From positions 1-64,000 of the forward strand of contig JADIMM010000117.1 of assembly GCA_017694795.1 (NCBI GenBank): 64,000 nt of DNA. Direction: 5' to 3'. The stretch comes from Candidatus Gallitreponema excrementavium (GTDB taxonomy: Bacteria; Spirochaetota; Spirochaetia; Treponematales; Treponemataceae). This document shows, piece by piece, positions 34,142-44,226 of the stretch; the stretch's first letter is position 1; every line of letters begins with the position of its first letter. The notes beneath the pieces were generated by a model. The model searched no databases. It was not told the origin of the DNA and worked only from the letters and a program-made list of their open reading frames with translations. The translations under genes and the position numbers were made by a program.

Positions 34142-34978
34142 ATGGAAATTAAAGCTTCAGATGTAAAGGCACTGAGGGAAAAAACCGGTGCCGGAATGAT
34201 GGAATGTAAAAAAGCTCTGGTGGAAGCTGGCGGAGATGCTGCTGCCGCAGAGAAAATCCTTAAAGAAAAGGGTCTTGCAGCCTTGGAAAAAAGGGCTGAC
34301 AGAGTAACTTCAGAGGGACGTATTGTAGCAAAAGTTGAGGGGAACAGGGCAGTAATCTGTGAAATCACCTGTGAAACGGACTTTGTAGCCAAAAATACTG
34401 ACTTTATTGCGCTGGGGGATGCAATCGTAGAAAAAGCCATTGAAACAAAAGCCGATAAGGTTACAGATGAGCTTTCAGATATGATGAAAGAACTGGCTAC
34501 GAGAATTCGTGAAAACATGACAATCAGGAGACTGGATGCTGTTGAACTGGCTGAAAATGATTATTGTGCAAAGTACATCCATTCAGATGCAAAAAGCGGC
34601 GTTCTGGTAGTACTTACGGCCGAGAACAAAGACGCAGTAAACAACCAGAAAGTAAAGGACTTTGCCTATGATTGTTGTTTGCACTATGTTGCGTTTACAC
34701 CGCTGTATGTAACTCAGGATCAGGTCAGTGAGGACTACATAAACGAACAGAAAGAAATATTTATGAAACAGGTTGCGGACATGGACAAACCGGAACAGGT
34801 TAAGGCCGGTATTGTACAAGGTAAGATAAAAAAACATCTTGCAGAAATCTGTTTTATGGATCAGCCCTTCGTAAAGGATGACAAAGTTACGGTAGCTAAA
34901 AAGCTGGATGAGATAGGAAAAGAAGCCGGCACTAAGCTTGCTGTAAAAAAAGTTATTTTCTATCAGTTGGGATTATAA
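34142..34978 (+). CDS. tsf: Elongation factor Ts
   Basis: A 278-aa nucleotide exchange factor for EF-Tu. The N-terminal VKALREKTGAGMMECKKAL and the core CETDFVAKN are typical. ATG 34142 (MEIKASDV) has GGGAG about 10 bp upstream; the longer frame begins 3 bp after the rpsB stop and lacks a site. It is co-transcribed with rpsB and followed by a strong terminator. Confidence 0.96.
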   Translation: MEIKASDVKALREKTGAGMMECKKALVEAGGDAAAAEKILKEKGLAALEKRADRVTSEGRIVAKVEGNRAVICEITCETDFVAKNTDFIALGDAIVEKAIETKADKVTDELSDMMKELATRIRENMTIRRLDAVELAENDYCAKYIHSDAKSGVLVVLTAENKDAVNNQKVKDFAYDCCLHYVAFTPLYVTQDQVSEDYINEQKEIFMKQVADMDKPEQVKAGIVQGKIKKHLAEICFMDQPFVKDDKVTVAKKLDEIGKEAGTKLAVKKVIFYQLGL

Positions 34979-34996
34979 AATCAGTATAAATAAACG

Positions 34997-35036
34997 TGGG
35001 GTTGTGATAAAATGTGATATCACAATCCCATTTTTT
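34997..35036 (+). terminator. Terminator of rpsB-tsf
   Basis: A 13-bp near-perfect stem (34997-35009 with 35018-35030) followed by six Ts. It separates tsf from frr. Confidence 0.9.
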
Positions 35037-35050
35037 AAACGAGGTTTACA

Positions 35051-35605
35051 GTGTCAGATGTAACGAATTCCTGCGAAGAAAGGATGAAAAAAACAATTGC
35101 AGCTTTGAAAGATGATTTCAATGGAATAAGAACAGGACGGGCTTCTGCTGCCCTCTTTGATAAAATCAGAGTAGATTATTATGGTGATAAGAGTCCTCTT
35201 TCACAAGTGGCAAACATTTCGATACCAGAGGCCAGGCTTGTTGTGATACAGCCTTGGGACAAATCATTGATAGGAGAAATAGAGAAAGCCATTCAAAAAT
35301 CTGAGCTTTCGCTAAACCCGTCCAATGACGGAAAGGTTATAAGGATTGCAATTCCTCCATTAACAGAAGAACGCAGAAAGGAACTTGCCAAACAGGCTAA
35401 AACTGTTGCGGAACAAAGCAGAGTTGCAATCAGGAATATAAGGCGTGATGGAAATGATGAGATGAAAAAGCTCGAGAAAGAAGGGGCTTTGACAGAAGAT
35501 GACTTAACGAAGTCCGAAGATAAGCTTCAGAAAATCACAGATTCTTATATACAGAGTATAAATAAAATTCTTGAAGAAAAAGAAAAGGAAATCATGGAGG
35601 GCTGA
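35051..35605 (+). CDS. frr: Ribosome recycling factor
   Basis: A 184-aa factor that splits post-termination ribosomes with EF-G. FNGIRTGRASAALFDKI, PWDKSLIGEIEKAI, DGKVIRIAIPPLTEERRKEL and NIRRDGNDEMKKLEKEG are diagnostic. It starts with GTG, with GAGG 6 bp upstream, immediately after the tsf terminator. Confidence 0.96.
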   Translation: MSDVTNSCEERMKKTIAALKDDFNGIRTGRASAALFDKIRVDYYGDKSPLSQVANISIPEARLVVIQPWDKSLIGEIEKAIQKSELSLNPSNDGKVIRIAIPPLTEERRKELAKQAKTVAEQSRVAIRNIRRDGNDEMKKLEKEGALTEDDLTKSEDKLQKITDSYIQSINKILEEKEKEIMEG

Positions 35606-35614
35606 CAACTCAAC

Positions 35615-36313
35615 ATGGCAGATGTTTTAAGGGGTCCAAAGCACATAGGAATAATAATGGACGGTAACGGTCGGTGGGCTGTAAAACAGGGAAAAAGCCG
35701 TACTGCCGGTCATAAGGAAGGCTTGGAAGCTGCCAAAAGGATTATTAAGGCAGCCCGGAGTGCCGGAATATCCTTTGTAACACTTTATACTTTTTCGACT
35801 GAAAACTGGAAGAGGACGAAGGAAGAAGTGGGTTTTCTGATGGGGCTTATAAAAAATCATCTGCGTAATGAATACGATTTCTATAAGGAAAATGGAATCA
35901 AAGTTCTCCATACGGGGGATTTAAAAATGCTTCCCGGTGATGTCCGGGAAGAAATAAGACTGGCAGAACAGGATACGGAATCTTTTTCCGGAATGACCGT
36001 TATCCTGGCACTCAATTATGGCGGACGGGATGAGATTATACGGGCGATAAAAAAAATACCCTCTGATGTAATTGACAACCTGACAGAAGAAAAGTTCAGT
36101 AGTTATTTGGACAATAATTCAATTCCTTTTCCTGATTTAATAATCAGGACAGGCGGGGAAAGAAGAATAAGCAACTTTTTGCTTTGGCAGTCCGCCTACA
36201 GTGAATTATTTTTCAGCGATAAACTCTGGCCGGACTGGCAGGCAGAAGACCTGTATGAAGCCATAAGGGATTTTAACGGCAGGGAAAGAAGATACGGGGG
36301 AGTTACCGAATGA
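35615..36313 (+). CDS. uppS: Undecaprenyl diphosphate synthase
   Basis: A 232-aa cis-prenyltransferase making the C55 carrier for wall synthesis. IGIIMDGNGRWA carries the catalytic Asp; TLYTFSTENWKR, LNYGGRDEI and RTGGERRISNFLLWQSAYSE are conserved. It overlaps cdsA by 4 bp. Confidence 0.95.
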   Translation: MADVLRGPKHIGIIMDGNGRWAVKQGKSRTAGHKEGLEAAKRIIKAARSAGISFVTLYTFSTENWKRTKEEVGFLMGLIKNHLRNEYDFYKENGIKVLHTGDLKMLPGDVREEIRLAEQDTESFSGMTVILALNYGGRDEIIRAIKKIPSDVIDNLTEEKFSSYLDNNSIPFPDLIIRTGGERRISNFLLWQSAYSELFFSDKLWPDWQAEDLYEAIRDFNGRERRYGGVTE

Positions 36314-37197
36314 AAATTAATAAAATCTTACAGAGACTATTGGTTTTTCTCGTGGGTGTTCCTGCGGTTTTACTTTTGGTTATATTGTTACCTGAATACA
36401 ACCAACCATTTTTAAATATAGCAGTAGTTGTTGCAAGCTTATTGGGAAGCCTTGAGCTTCGATCTGTCTTATCGTCCAGGATTCAAATACAAAATCCTGT
36501 GCTGACTTCTATTTATGCTGTTTTGATACCATTAGCCGGTGCAATATGCTCAGTCCTTGATGGACTTGGTGTTATCCTTCCCTTCACTTTTTTTGATATT
36601 ATTCCGAGTATATTATTTTTAGTTTTTTTTATATCGGCCTTTGCAGAAATTTTCTTTAATAAGAGTGAAAATTTTGAGCATTGTATCCAAAGATCAGTTT
36701 CCTCCATATTTTTTTCATTGTACCCAGGATTCTTCCTTGCATACCTTTCGATACTAACAACCTGGAATTATTCATTACAGATTCTGGCAATATTATTTGT
36801 TATGGTTTTTGCATGTGATTCCTGTGCATGGCTCTTGGGTGTTCTCCTCGGAAGAAACAATGCAGGTATTGTCCGGGCAAGTCCGAACAAAAGCATTGCA
36901 GGTTTTATAGGCGGATACTTGGGTTCCATTGCGACGGGAATAGTGGGGTATTTTGTTATCCCTGATTTTTTTAATTCAACTTCCCATCCTATTTTGAAAC
37001 TGGTAATTACGGGCTTTTTGGTTGCAACAGCATCCATTGTCGGTGACTTGTATGAATCCGCAGAAAAACGCAACAGTTCCAAAAAAGACTCCGGCTTTTT
37101 AATTCCAGGCAGAGGTGGGTTGTTGGATTCCATCGACTCCCTGAGTTTTGCCTGTCCTGTCTTTTTTTATTCTTTTTTGTTTTTCTTTGGGGTATAA
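36310..37197 (+). CDS. cdsA: Phosphatidate cytidylyltransferase
   Basis: A 295-aa polytopic membrane enzyme producing CDP-diacylglycerol. The CDS family signature SSKKDSGFLIPGRGGLLDSI lies near the C-terminus, after about seven helices. The ATG overlaps the uppS stop (ATGA). It is in the uppS-cdsA-dxr-rseP order found in many bacteria. Confidence 0.93.
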   Translation: MKINKILQRLLVFLVGVPAVLLLVILLPEYNQPFLNIAVVVASLLGSLELRSVLSSRIQIQNPVLTSIYAVLIPLAGAICSVLDGLGVILPFTFFDIIPSILFLVFFISAFAEIFFNKSENFEHCIQRSVSSIFFSLYPGFFLAYLSILTTWNYSLQILAILFVMVFACDSCAWLLGVLLGRNNAGIVRASPNKSIAGFIGGYLGSIATGIVGYFVIPDFFNSTSHPILKLVITGFLVATASIVGDLYESAEKRNSSKKDSGFLIPGRGGLLDSIDSLSFACPVFFYSFLFFFGV

Positions 37198-37205
37198 ATT
37201 AAGTA

Positions 37206-38375
37206 ATGAAAAAAGTTTTGGTTCTGGGAGCAACTGGCTCAATAGGTGCCAGTACTTTGAGGGTAATTTCAGAAAAAAAAGACCTTTACACTCCGGTTGG
37301 TTTTTCTGCCAATAAGGATTATAAGAAACTACAGGAACTTAATGCACAGTATCCCGGTGCAATGTTTTGTCTTACCGGACTTACAAAGGATGATCTACCA
37401 TTTAAACCCGATTCAAACTGGTTTTTCGGGAAAACAGGTTTGGAGGAGTTTATACAAAATTCCGGAGCAGAGATTTGTATTAACGGTATCGCCGGTTCTC
37501 CCGGATTGTTTGCCTCTGTAAAAGTTCTTGAAAACGGAATTAACCTGGCTTTGGCAAATAAAGAAACAATGGTTATGGCCGGCGATTTAATAAAAAAAAC
37601 TGCAAAAAAAAACCATTGCTGTATTATACCGGTGGATTCCGAGCATTCAGCGGTGTTTTTTTTAATTACTTCACTAAAGAAATGTTTTTCAGAATTTAAT
37701 GAGCCGATTATATCCCGTATTATTTTAACTGCTTCGGGAGGCCCCTTCAGAACATGGGAAAAAAATAAAATAATGACTGCAAAACTATCAGATGCTTTGA
37801 AGCACCCTACCTGGAGCATGGGACGGAAAATAACGGTTGATTCTGCTACTATGGCAAATAAAGGGCTTGAAGTTATAGAAGCATGGCAGCTTTTCGATAT
37901 TTCACCGGACAAAATAACGGTTACTGTTCATCCCCAAAGTCTGGTACATTCAATGGTTGAGCTTATAGATAATTCTGTTTATGCCCAGCTTTCGCAGCCG
38001 GATATGGCACATCCAATAGCCCAAGCCCTGTCCTATCCGTATTGTGTAAATTCCGGATTTAGACCTTTTGACTTTTCAAGTTTTTTAACCATCTCTTTTG
38101 AGCCTCCAAGGTCTGATGTTTTCAGGATGTTACCTTTAGCTTATGAAACAATAAAAAAAGGCGGTTTTTATCCTGTAGTATATAACGGGGCAAACGAAAT
38201 CGCAGTTGAAAGTTTTATACAGGGAAAAATTACATTCGGTGAAATTTCACGGATTGTTGAGGAATGTCTTCAAAAGGACTGGAATGGTGTTCCTGACAGC
38301 TATGAGTCGGTAGAAGACTGCAACATCCAATGTAAAGAAATTTCACGCCGGATAATCAGTAAAACAGAGGTATGA
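37206..38375 (+). CDS. dxr: 1-deoxy-D-xylulose 5-phosphate reductoisomerase
   Basis: A 389-aa NADPH enzyme of the MEP isoprenoid pathway. GATGSIGASTLRVI binds NADPH; LANKETMVMAG, PVDSEHSAVF and the ASGGPFR and STWSMG-like HPTWSMGRKITVDSATM motifs complete the active site. It supplies isoprenoid precursor for UppS, encoded two genes upstream. Confidence 0.95.
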   Translation: MKKVLVLGATGSIGASTLRVISEKKDLYTPVGFSANKDYKKLQELNAQYPGAMFCLTGLTKDDLPFKPDSNWFFGKTGLEEFIQNSGAEICINGIAGSPGLFASVKVLENGINLALANKETMVMAGDLIKKTAKKNHCCIIPVDSEHSAVFFLITSLKKCFSEFNEPIISRIILTASGGPFRTWEKNKIMTAKLSDALKHPTWSMGRKITVDSATMANKGLEVIEAWQLFDISPDKITVTVHPQSLVHSMVELIDNSVYAQLSQPDMAHPIAQALSYPYCVNSGFRPFDFSSFLTISFEPPRSDVFRMLPLAYETIKKGGFYPVVYNGANEIAVESFIQGKITFGEISRIVEECLQKDWNGVPDSYESVEDCNIQCKEISRRIISKTEV

Positions 38376-38376
38376 T

Positions 38377-39732
38377 TTGCTTTTAAAAATAATTTTAGGA
38401 ATATTAGGTTTAGGTATTGTTGTTTTTATCCATGAATTGGGGCATTTTACGGCTGCAAAGATTTTCAAGGTAAAGGTTTTGAGTTTCTCAATCGGTTGGG
38501 GGCCGGTCCTTTTAAGGAAAAAAATCGGAACCACTGAATACAGGCTTTCTGCTATCCCCCTTGGAGGATATTGTGGAATGGAAGGGGAAACTGCCTATCA
38601 AAAGGCATTGGAAGAAAATCTTCCTGAAATTCCTTTGGAAGAAGGCAGTCTGTATTCAGTTAACCCCATGAAAAGAATCCTTATAGCCGTTGCAGGTCCC
38701 TTATTTAATTTACTTTTTGCAGCAATAGCCCTGGTAATCTATTCTTCAATACCCTACACTTACTATACGACCCCCGCCCAGGTTATTCTTGCATCAGAAT
38801 ATGATTCTCAATATGAAAATTTCCCTGCAGAAACTTCCGGTCTTAAAACCGGTGATATAATAAAAAAAATTGACGGGAAAAATGTTTCCAATTTTGATGA
38901 GATTACAAAATTTATTTCAATAAATCCTGGAAAAGAGTTGAAACTGGAAATTGAAAGGAACGGTCAGGCAATGGAATTAACACTCATTCCAAAACTAAAC
39001 CCGGAAACCGGAACAGGGGAAATAGGTGTTTATCCATACATAAAGCCTGTAATCAGGGATGTCGGACATGATAGCAAAGCAATGAAATCCGGATTAAAGA
39101 CCGGTGATAAAATTATTGAAATAAACGGTATTCCGGTAGAAAATACGCTCCAGATCAATAAAATTATAGGAAACCCTGATATAGATTCTTTGAAAATAAA
39201 ATACCTTACTGCCGGGAATTCAGAAAAAGATACAACAATAAATTTTGATTCTTCCGGAGAAAGAAAAATCGGTATAACATGGGAATATATTGCTGTAACC
39301 GAAAAATCCCAAGGATTTTTTGACTCCATTTATAAAGGGATAAAAGGTACAATTCAAATGACAGCGTTAACAATAAAGAGCTTTGGTCTGCTTTTTAAAG
39401 GAATTGATATTACAAAAGCCGTATCCGGTCCCTTAAGAATAACCTACATGCTGGGAGAAGTTACCAGCGCAGGATTTTCTGCCGGTATATCCCAAGGAAT
39501 ACTCGTCCTTATGAATTTTCTTGCTATAATCAATATTTCACTTTTCATTATGAATCTGCTTCCGATTCCTGTATTAGACGGCGGTCTTGTTTTGTTATCC
39601 CTTATTGAATTAATATCAAGAAAAAGAATCAAACCAAAATTCATGTATTATTTTCAGACTGTTGGAGCAGTAATTATTTTAATGTTGATTATATTTGCAT
39701 TTTGGATGGATATAAGTTTTTTTGTAAAATAG
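38377..39732 (+). CDS. rseP: RIP metalloprotease RseP (site-2 protease)
   Basis: A 451-aa intramembrane zinc protease. HELGHF near the N-terminus supplies the HExxH motif, LPIPVLDGG near the C-terminus supplies the LDG motif, and two PDZ-like domains (SGLKTGDIIKKIDGKNVSNF and SGLKTGDKIIEINGIPVENT) lie between. It starts with TTG one base after the dxr stop, with AGAGG about 6 bp upstream. Likely cleaves an anti-sigma or signal peptide remnant. Confidence 0.94.
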   Translation: MLLKIILGILGLGIVVFIHELGHFTAAKIFKVKVLSFSIGWGPVLLRKKIGTTEYRLSAIPLGGYCGMEGETAYQKALEENLPEIPLEEGSLYSVNPMKRILIAVAGPLFNLLFAAIALVIYSSIPYTYYTTPAQVILASEYDSQYENFPAETSGLKTGDIIKKIDGKNVSNFDEITKFISINPGKELKLEIERNGQAMELTLIPKLNPETGTGEIGVYPYIKPVIRDVGHDSKAMKSGLKTGDKIIEINGIPVENTLQINKIIGNPDIDSLKIKYLTAGNSEKDTTINFDSSGERKIGITWEYIAVTEKSQGFFDSIYKGIKGTIQMTALTIKSFGLLFKGIDITKAVSGPLRITYMLGEVTSAGFSAGISQGILVLMNFLAIINISLFIMNLLPIPVLDGGLVLLSLIELISRKRIKPKFMYYFQTVGAVIILMLIIFAFWMDISFFVK

Positions 39733-39740
39733 GAGGTAAT

Positions 39741-40385
39741 ATGAAAGAGAAAATCACATGCAGATGTGACAATGAATTTGAGGTGGAAATTCCTGAGCTG
39801 TCTGACATTGATCAGGATAATAGTGTCCTTGAAGAAATCAAGAACGGAAATTTTTTAACTTACCGGTGTCCGGAATGCGGGTTAACCCTTCCACTGGAGT
39901 TTAAGACCAGGATAAAATGGAGTAAAATACCAGGAAATAATAATACCATCATGTTAATACCTGAGCGGGATAGAATGGGATTCATCAATGGAGCGGTGAA
40001 GAATGAGAAAAATGATTCTGTGGTAATTGGTTTTCAGGAACTGCTTGAAAGAATTACCGTAATAGAAAATGATTTGTCTGTCCTTACAATTGAATCACTT
40101 AAACTCCTGTTACTGGAGAAAGCCGCCTCTTCCCTTCCCGATAAAAAACCGGTAATTTTCTTTAACTCGGTTGTCATGAACGGGAATACAAAAAATCTTG
40201 AATTTTATATACACGGACTCAAAGAAAAAGAAGTTGCAAAAGCGATGATTCCGTTCAGTCTGTATAAAGAGGAAGATTTAAAAATCAAATCCGGGGAAAA
40301 CCCCGATTATTATGGTTCTTTTACTGTTAACGGTTACATATCGGTAAATAACATTTCATTTGATGAGGATACTGATGAAGAATAA
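39741..40385 (+). CDS. CpXC domain protein
   Basis: A 214-aa cytoplasmic protein with a CpXC-type zinc-binding N-terminus: CRCDNEFE and, 40 residues later, YRCPECGLTLP. The rest is mixed alpha/beta with no recognised motif. AGGAGG lies 4 bp before the ATG. It is co-transcribed with rseP and overlaps the next gene by 11 bp. Function unknown. Confidence 0.72.
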   Translation: MKEKITCRCDNEFEVEIPELSDIDQDNSVLEEIKNGNFLTYRCPECGLTLPLEFKTRIKWSKIPGNNNTIMLIPERDRMGFINGAVKNEKNDSVVIGFQELLERITVIENDLSVLTIESLKLLLLEKAASSLPDKKPVIFFNSVVMNGNTKNLEFYIHGLKEKEVAKAMIPFSLYKEEDLKIKSGENPDYYGSFTVNGYISVNNISFDEDTDEE

Positions 40386-42228
40386 AATAACTTTAATTTT
40401 ACTTTTTTTAACCTTAAATCTATTTGGAGTTTCACATTCCCACATTGGCAGCGTAAACGAAGTCTTTATGTTGACTAATATTTCTTTTTTTAGTTGTGGT
40501 GATGACGGAAGCGTTGTACTTTGGCAGGGAAATAAAAACGAGAGATTACAAGTTTCTGATATACCGGTAAAAAAGATTACCTATAACAGTTCATTAAGAT
40601 ATATAGCTGTATACGAAACAGACGGTTTTTCACTTCACCGTGTAAGTGTCTGGGACTGGAATCAGAAAAAAAGATTATATGCAAAACGTTTTACAGACCG
40701 GATTGTTTTTTTAAGTTTTTCAACAAAAGGCAATTACCTTATGGTCGGTACGGAATCTATAAACAGTTTGAATTTCTTTGATTCAAAAACAGGCGAACAA
40801 AAACAGCTCCTTGAAAATCCCGGTTCTCTTGTTTCCTTTGCTTTGACAGGAGCAACGGACACAACCCTGGCAACTTATTCATCAACCGGAAGTATAAGTT
40901 ATTATGATTTAAAATCAGGTGAAGTAAAACATAAATTCTCAACAATATCAGATTTAAAAAAACCTGTAATTCACAAAAACAATCTTTTATTATCAGGTAT
41001 TGTAGACGGCGCCTGCATTACTGTAGATATGACAAACGGCAAACAGGTTAATTCACTGAGACTGCCGGAAGAAGATGAAAATACTTCAGTAGCTATTGCT
41101 GCAACTGCAAAAGATGTGGAACCTACAATTTTCATTCAAAAGGGAAATAATTTAAAAATCAAAAATTACAGTCAGGATCTTTTTGATATTACTACAACTG
41201 ATAATTTTAAAATAACCGATGTAAAAATAAAGGACAATTACTACTTAATCTCTACAGGAGACAGCAGGATTTTCAGTATGCCGGCAAATCAGGAAGAACC
41301 GGTTCTTGCCCTTCTTGGAGAAAATTCCATAATAAAAATTATGGATATTTGTGAATTAAATGACGGCAGCGGCAACTCTATAGTAGTAACAGAAGACGGA
41401 ATATACAAATTGCTCTCTCCCCTTGAAAGTCCCGTCAAATTATCCGACAACAGAGAATTCGAACACTGCGTTTCTTTTTTAGACGGGTACATTCTTTGGA
41501 ATGAAAACAACCTGCAATATACTGACGGATTGAACAATTCAATTCAGTTAGGTGAGTCTCCCAGTGATATTACGGCAGTATCTGTTTACGACAATCTTAT
41601 TTCGGTAATTGATAAGGGAAGTGTTTTGAGCATCACAACAAACGAAGGAACCGAATTATTTGATTATTCCGGAGGAGTGGGATTAACAGGAGCTGTTTTT
41701 TACGATAAAGACACAATTTATGTATCTAAAACATCAACTTCTGAGTCAAACCCGCCTTTAATAAAAATATCAATTAAGACAGGTGAAATTGTACCGATAC
41801 AGCAGGTAGACGGTATAATGCTTTACAACCTAACGGCACCTGAGGACAACGAAAGTTACGGACTTTTGGTCACATCGCAAAACGGAGCCGCTTCCACCGA
41901 ACTGATCAGATTCAATTATTCAACAAATAAAAAAACGAGCCTGGCAAATTATCCCGATGAAAATACAACTGCTTTTATTTCTGTTATTGACGGTGTAATA
42001 TACACAAATCTTGGTAAAACAAATGTTATAGGTATAAACAGAAAGTTAAACAGGCAGGTGCTTTTGGACACTAAGAACACATTACCACAAAAACTAATCG
42101 ACGGAAAAGATTATCTGATTTCGTTGAATTTTGACGGTACAATATCCTATTATAGCAAAAGAACACTGAAACAAATATCCTTGTTCCGGCTTGGAAAGGA
42201 TTTGAACTGGCAGATAGAAAGGAATTAA
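40375..42228 (+). CDS. Secreted WD40-like beta-propeller protein
   Basis: A 617-aa protein with a signal peptide (MKNKITLILLFLTLNLFG) and repeated beta-blades, such as FFSCGDDGSVVLWQGNKNE and LISLNFDGTISYYS, consistent with WD40/quinoprotein-type propellers. No catalytic motif. The ATG lies 11 bp inside the CpXC gene, so they are coupled. Its stop overlaps dnaB by 4 bp tail to tail. Probably periplasmic or outer-membrane associated. Confidence 0.72.
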   Translation: MKNKITLILLFLTLNLFGVSHSHIGSVNEVFMLTNISFFSCGDDGSVVLWQGNKNERLQVSDIPVKKITYNSSLRYIAVYETDGFSLHRVSVWDWNQKKRLYAKRFTDRIVFLSFSTKGNYLMVGTESINSLNFFDSKTGEQKQLLENPGSLVSFALTGATDTTLATYSSTGSISYYDLKSGEVKHKFSTISDLKKPVIHKNNLLLSGIVDGACITVDMTNGKQVNSLRLPEEDENTSVAIAATAKDVEPTIFIQKGNNLKIKNYSQDLFDITTTDNFKITDVKIKDNYYLISTGDSRIFSMPANQEEPVLALLGENSIIKIMDICELNDGSGNSIVVTEDGIYKLLSPLESPVKLSDNREFEHCVSFLDGYILWNENNLQYTDGLNNSIQLGESPSDITAVSVYDNLISVIDKGSVLSITTNEGTELFDYSGGVGLTGAVFYDKDTIYVSKTSTSESNPPLIKISIKTGEIVPIQQVDGIMLYNLTAPEDNESYGLLVTSQNGAASTELIRFNYSTNKKTSLANYPDENTTAFISVIDGVIYTNLGKTNVIGINRKLNRQVLLDTKNTLPQKLIDGKDYLISLNFDGTISYYSKRTLKQISLFRLGKDLNWQIERN

Positions 42229-43562
42229 TTTCTGTCTGCTGAATCATTGGAATTCTGCTCATATTTTGTAGTTGAAGTTACAAAATTGAGCGGAATTGTC
42301 CCCAATGGGCCATTGCGTTGCTTTGCTATTATCAATTCAGTCGGGATTACACCTTTTCCCTCATCGTCGGTCCTGCTTCTGTGCATCATCATTACCACAT
42401 CAGCATCTTGCTCTAGAGAGCCGGACTCCCTTAAATCAGCAAGGGTTGGCTTACCGCCTTCAACCTCCCGCTTAACCTGGGAAAGGACCACAATGGGTAT
42501 TTTTAATTCTCTGGCCAGACCTTTTAAAGAGCGGGAGATTTCAGCAACCTGCTCATGCCTTGGAAGAAGAGCATTTTCATTTGAAATAAGGCCAATATAA
42601 TCGATAAAAATTATTTCAACTTTATTTTGCATTTTACACTGCCGTGCAAGAGTCTTTAAATCATTTAGTCTCATATAAGGTGTATCAACAATATAAAGAG
42701 GTGCCTCAAACAATTTTGAATTAGCATCCATCATCCTTTTCAGTTGAGACGCTGTAAGTCTTCCTGTCCTTAAATTAGCCAGAGGAACTGAAGACTGTAT
42801 GGAAATAATACGCTTAACCAAATCCAATCTTGGCATTTCCAACGAAAAAAAAGCAGAGGGACGCTTCTGAACTATGCTGATATTTACCGCCATTGAAATT
42901 GCCAATGCGGTTTTTCCTATTGAAGGACGGGCGCCAATAATTATAAGTTCAGAAGAATGAAATCCACTTGTTTTCTCATCCAAAAGGGACAGACCGGAAG
43001 GTATTCCGCTTAACTCCCCTTTATTCCTGAACAGCATCTCTATATTATCAACAGCTTCAGGAATTATCTCTTGCAATGACATCACAGAGGAAACCTGGAC
43101 TGCTTCGGAAAGAGCAAAAATCTGTTTTTGGGCTGTATCAAGAATGGTATTGTTGTCTATCGATTCATCGTGGGTCAGACTAACTATTTCACCGGCCGTC
43201 TTAATCAGACTACGCCTTACAGAAGTATTCTTAATAAGCTCTGCATAGTACCTAACATTTGCCGACGAAGGAACCATCTCTGGTAAAGAAGCAATATACC
43301 CGGGGCCTCCGGAAGCTTCCAAAAGATTATTTTTTCTTAATTCATCTGTAAGGGAAATTATATCCGGCGTCTGGTTGCTGTCAGATATCGAAAGAATTGC
43401 TTTATAAATATACTGGTGTTGGATTGAATAAAAATCAGAAGGCTGCAAAAGCCCGGTAACAGCGGCTACTGCATCAATATCCAACAACATCGCCCCAAGA
43501 GCAGCTTTTTCAGCATCCAGATTCTGCGGGGGAATCTTATCTTTTAATGACACAGCAGCCAT
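42225..43562 (-). CDS. dnaB: Replicative DNA helicase DnaB
   Basis: A 445-aa hexameric helicase. The N-terminal DnaG-interacting domain (PPQNLDAEKAALGAMLLD) is followed by the RecA-like domain with Walker A GARPSIGKTALAIS, Walker B IEIIFIDYIGLI and the KRNGPLGTIPLNF arginine-finger region. No intein seen. It follows rplI closely in the rpsF-ssb-rpsR-rplI-dnaB operon. There is no strong ribosome site (GAAGAG), so coupling to rplI is likely. Confidence 0.96.
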   Translation of the reverse strand: MAAVSLKDKIPPQNLDAEKAALGAMLLDIDAVAAVTGLLQPSDFYSIQHQYIYKAILSISDSNQTPDIISLTDELRKNNLLEASGGPGYIASLPEMVPSSANVRYYAELIKNTSVRRSLIKTAGEIVSLTHDESIDNNTILDTAQKQIFALSEAVQVSSVMSLQEIIPEAVDNIEMLFRNKGELSGIPSGLSLLDEKTSGFHSSELIIIGARPSIGKTALAISMAVNISIVQKRPSAFFSLEMPRLDLVKRIISIQSSVPLANLRTGRLTASQLKRMMDANSKLFEAPLYIVDTPYMRLNDLKTLARQCKMQNKVEIIFIDYIGLISNENALLPRHEQVAEISRSLKGLARELKIPIVVLSQVKREVEGGKPTLADLRESGSLEQDADVVMMMHRSRTDDEGKGVIPTELIIAKQRNGPLGTIPLNFVTSTTKYEQNSNDSADRN

Positions 43563-43568
43563 AGGAAA

Positions 43569-44147
43569 TTACTCTTCTACCTGTTCCTGTACTTCAGAGT
43601 TTACATCCTGTTCTTCAGTATTTTCTACTTTCACAGTTTTTTCAGCCTTTGCATTAGAAGCTTTCTTAGAATTTTTTGAAGTTTCTTTAGCTGCGGTTTC
43701 TTCCTGAGCCTTTACAGTAACGGAAATCTGGGCAGTAGTAGTTTCGTACAGTTTGGCAATTACATGGTAATTTCCAACAGTCTTGATTGTAAGCCCGGGA
43801 ACATCGATTCTTTTCCGTTCAATTTCATATCCCTGCTTATTCAACTCATCTGCTATTGTCTGATTTGTAACAGCTCCATACAGTTTTCCATTTGGACCTG
43901 CAGGCAAAACCAATTCTACGGTAACAGCCTCAAGTTTCTCTTTAAGTGAAAGGGCATCCTTTCTCTTCTGCTCTTTTCTGGCTTCAATTTCTTCTTTTTT
44001 GCCTTCAAAATATGCAACAGTAACATCATTGCAAGGCAAAGCCAAATTTCTCGGGAAAAGGTAGTTTCTTGCATAGCCTGCAGCTACATCTTTTATATCC
44101 CCTTCCTCTCCTAAATGCTTAACATCCTGATTTAAAATAATTTTCAT
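43569..44147 (-). CDS. rplI: Ribosomal protein L9 with extended C-terminus
   Basis: A 192-aa protein; the L9 core (MKIILNQDVKHLGEEGDIKDV, AAGYARNYLFPRNLA) spans about 148 residues. It is followed by a ~44-residue Lys/Glu/Ala-rich tail (from about residue 148) not found in typical L9. GAGGAGC precedes the ATG at 44147. The tail is low-complexity and probably disordered. Confidence 0.94.
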   Translation of the reverse strand: MKIILNQDVKHLGEEGDIKDVAAGYARNYLFPRNLALPCNDVTVAYFEGKKEEIEARKEQKRKDALSLKEKLEAVTVELVLPAGPNGKLYGAVTNQTIADELNKQGYEIERKRIDVPGLTIKTVGNYHVIAKLYETTTAQISVTVKAQEETAAKETSKNSKKASNAKAEKTVKVENTEEQDVNSEVQEQVEE

Positions 44148-44226
44148 ATTATCGAGCTCCTCATAATAAAATTGCAAAAGTCATTAAAATAACTTTTTCC
44201 GTACCCAGGAGTTGGACCGGTTTTAC